NCBI GenBank assembly: GCA_028686145.1
Contig: JAQUCQ010000209.1
Location: forward strand, 1 to 6,269
DNA: 6,269 nucleotides
Direction: 5' to 3'
Source: Desulfuromonadaceae bacterium
GTDB taxonomy: Bacteria; Desulfobacterota; Desulfuromonadia; Geobacterales; Pseudopelobacteraceae
Shown: positions 5,325 to 6,269 of the stretch, piece after piece
Position numbering within the stretch: the stretch's first letter is position 1
How the letters are laid out: every line of letters starts with the position of its first letter
Program-made: the position numbers and the translations under genes
Notes under the pieces: generated by a model
Told to the model about the DNA's origin: nothing
Databases searched by the model: none
Seen by the model: the letters and a program-made list of their open reading frames with translations, nothing else

Positions 5325-6127
5325 CGACGATCAAGCTCCACTGCGGCATAGGCGGAATGGTTGTGAATCGATTCGAAATTTTCCGCTTCGACCGAAAACC
5401 AGGTAATGTTATCGAGAGCCGCCAGGCGTGAATGTGCTTCACGCACCATATCCTCGACAAATCGCGGATTTTCATAGGCCTGTTCGGTGACGAACTTTTC
5501 GTCGGCACGTTTGAGCAGGGAATAAAGCGGACTGGAGCCACACTGTTCAATCAACTCCACCAGATCTTCGATCCAGATAAAGTCACGGTAGCGCACCCGC
5601 ACGGTCATGATGCTGCGCTGGTTATGAGCGCCAAAACGCGACAATTCCCGACTACATGGACAGAGCGACGTAAGCGGAACCTTGATACTGAGAATGAAAT
5701 CAAGGGTGTCCGTCATGGAGGCGCTGAATTCGCAGGTGTACTCCATCAGGCTTTTGGCACCGGAAACCGGCGCAGCCTTGTCGATAAAATAGGGAAACTG
5801 GATCTCAAGATGAGCGCTTTCCGAGCCAAGCTTGGACTTCATCTCGTCAAGAATAATCTCAAGCTTGTCGAGAGCGATCTGCTCGCGGTATTTGTTAAGA
5901 ATCTCCACAAAGCGGCTCATGTGGGTACCCTTGAACTGGTGCGGCAGATCGACGTACATATTGATCTTGGCAACCGTATGCTGCAGGGTGCGGTTCTTGT
6001 CCATCACCACGATCGGATAGGTAATATCCTTGACTCCTACCTTGGCGATCGGAATACGGCGGGTGTCCGGGCGTTTTTGCATGTCCGGCATTGGAGCCGG
6101 GTGGGGAGGGGTGGATGTCCTTTTCAT
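5321..6127 (-). CDS. folE2: GTP cyclohydrolase I type 2 (GCYH-IB, FolE2)
   Basis: A 268-residue enzyme that converts GTP to 7,8-dihydroneopterin triphosphate, the first step of tetrahydrofolate and of queuosine-type 7-deazaguanine synthesis. Motifs: IPIAKVGVKD (25-34), KGTHMSRFVE (66-75), AAPVSGAKSLMEY (118-130), TSLCPCSRELS (153-163) with the catalytic/metal Cys156 and Cys158, FGAHNQRS (165-172) with His168, YSLLKRADEKFVTE (202-215), AYENPRFVEDMVR (217-229) and ENFESIHNHSAY (249-260). All key residues are present. The first 24 residues are a Pro- and Lys/Arg-rich extension of low complexity; Met13 or Met16 could be the real start, but the ATG at 6127 has GGAAG 7 nt upstream and the ATGA coupling to the previous gene. 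FolE2 works with metals other than zinc and is Zur-regulated in some bacteria; no Zur site can be looked for, as the promoter is off the window. Confidence 0.95.
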   Translation of the reverse strand: MKRTSTPPHPAPMPDMQKRPDTRRIPIAKVGVKDITYPIVVMDKNRTLQHTVAKINMYVDLPHQFKGTHMSRFVEILNKYREQIALDKLEIILDEMKSKLGSESAHLEIQFPYFIDKAAPVSGAKSLMEYTCEFSASMTDTLDFILSIKVPLTSLCPCSRELSRFGAHNQRSIMTVRVRYRDFIWIEDLVELIEQCGSSPLYSLLKRADEKFVTEQAYENPRFVEDMVREAHSRLAALDNITWFSVEAENFESIHNHSAYAAVELDRR

Positions 6128-6269
6128 AGCTTTACTTCCGGTTTCAGATCAACTTCCAGCACCTTGCCGATCTCGTTCCAGATGCCATCGCGCCCTTCTT
6201 TGGAGAGAGCCGAAAAAGGAAGCATCATTCCCTTGTCACGTTTGATTGCAGCGGCGATGATCCCTTTCT
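6124..6269 (-). CDS. engB: C-terminal end of a ribosome-biogenesis GTPase, EngB/YsxC-like
   Basis: Only the last 47 codons are visible; the start is beyond the right edge. The fragment has MMLPFSALSKEGRDGIWNEI, in which Phe-Ser-Ala corresponds to the G5 (SAK/SAL) guanine-binding motif of TRAFAC GTPases. The spacing to the C-terminus (about 27 residues) and the Glu-Gly-Arg-Asp-x-x-Trp pattern fit EngB (YihA/YsxC), a small GTPase needed for 50S ribosome assembly. Another Era-like GTPase with a short tail cannot be excluded from so little sequence. Its TGA overlaps the folE2 ATG as ATGA, so it belongs to the same transcript. Confidence 0.6.
   Translation of the reverse strand, partial: KGIIAAAIKRDKGMMLPFSALSKEGRDGIWNEIGKVLEVDLKPEVKL

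Noticed and set aside
1..6269. CRISPR array, tRNA/rRNA, insertion sequence or prophage signs
   Set aside because: No spaced direct repeats, cloverleaf, transposase motif or attachment-site duplication was seen; the only tandem repeats are the coding 33-bp units.

Overview
The window (about 6.3 kb, moderate GC) looks like a chromosomal segment from a Desulfuromonadales/Geobacter-type bacterium. That placement is an inference. It rests on the gene set: a GlcD-type flavoprotein, a futalosine-pathway menaquinone gene (mqnB), the zinc-independent type GTP cyclohydrolase FolE2, and a TIGR04282 glycosyltransferase-like protein, all without mobile elements. I cannot fix the species.

Left part (1-963): two small exported-protein genes lie on the minus strand. 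The one at the window edge is visible only as its signal peptide, ribosome binding site and a good sigma-70-like promoter. The next (267-614) encodes a complete 115-residue protein: a signal peptide, then eight consecutive 11-residue repeats that run exactly to the C-terminus. A rho-independent terminator separates the two genes. A 349-bp divergent spacer (615-963) follows and carries three inverted repeats within about 70 bp.

Middle part (964-3927): a compact plus-strand operon of glcD-like FAD dehydrogenase, a two-helix small membrane protein of unknown function, a Maf-family nucleotide pyrophosphatase, and a YggS/PipY-family PLP-binding protein. The first three genes overlap by 11 bp each, and the last two are 7 bp apart.

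Right part (3931-6269): a minus-strand operon, read right to left as the end of an engB/ysxC-like GTPase, folE2, a TIGR04282/DUF2064 protein and mqnB. Each of the three junctions is a 4-bp ATGA stop/start overlap. The two operons converge with only 3 bp between their stop codons.

Most genes here are housekeeping or cofactor metabolism: nucleotide sanitation, PLP homeostasis, tetrahydrofolate/pterin or queuosine precursor supply, menaquinone synthesis and hydroxyacid oxidation. The least explained items are the exported hendecad-repeat protein, the palindrome-rich divergent spacer and the small membrane protein embedded between glcD and maf.
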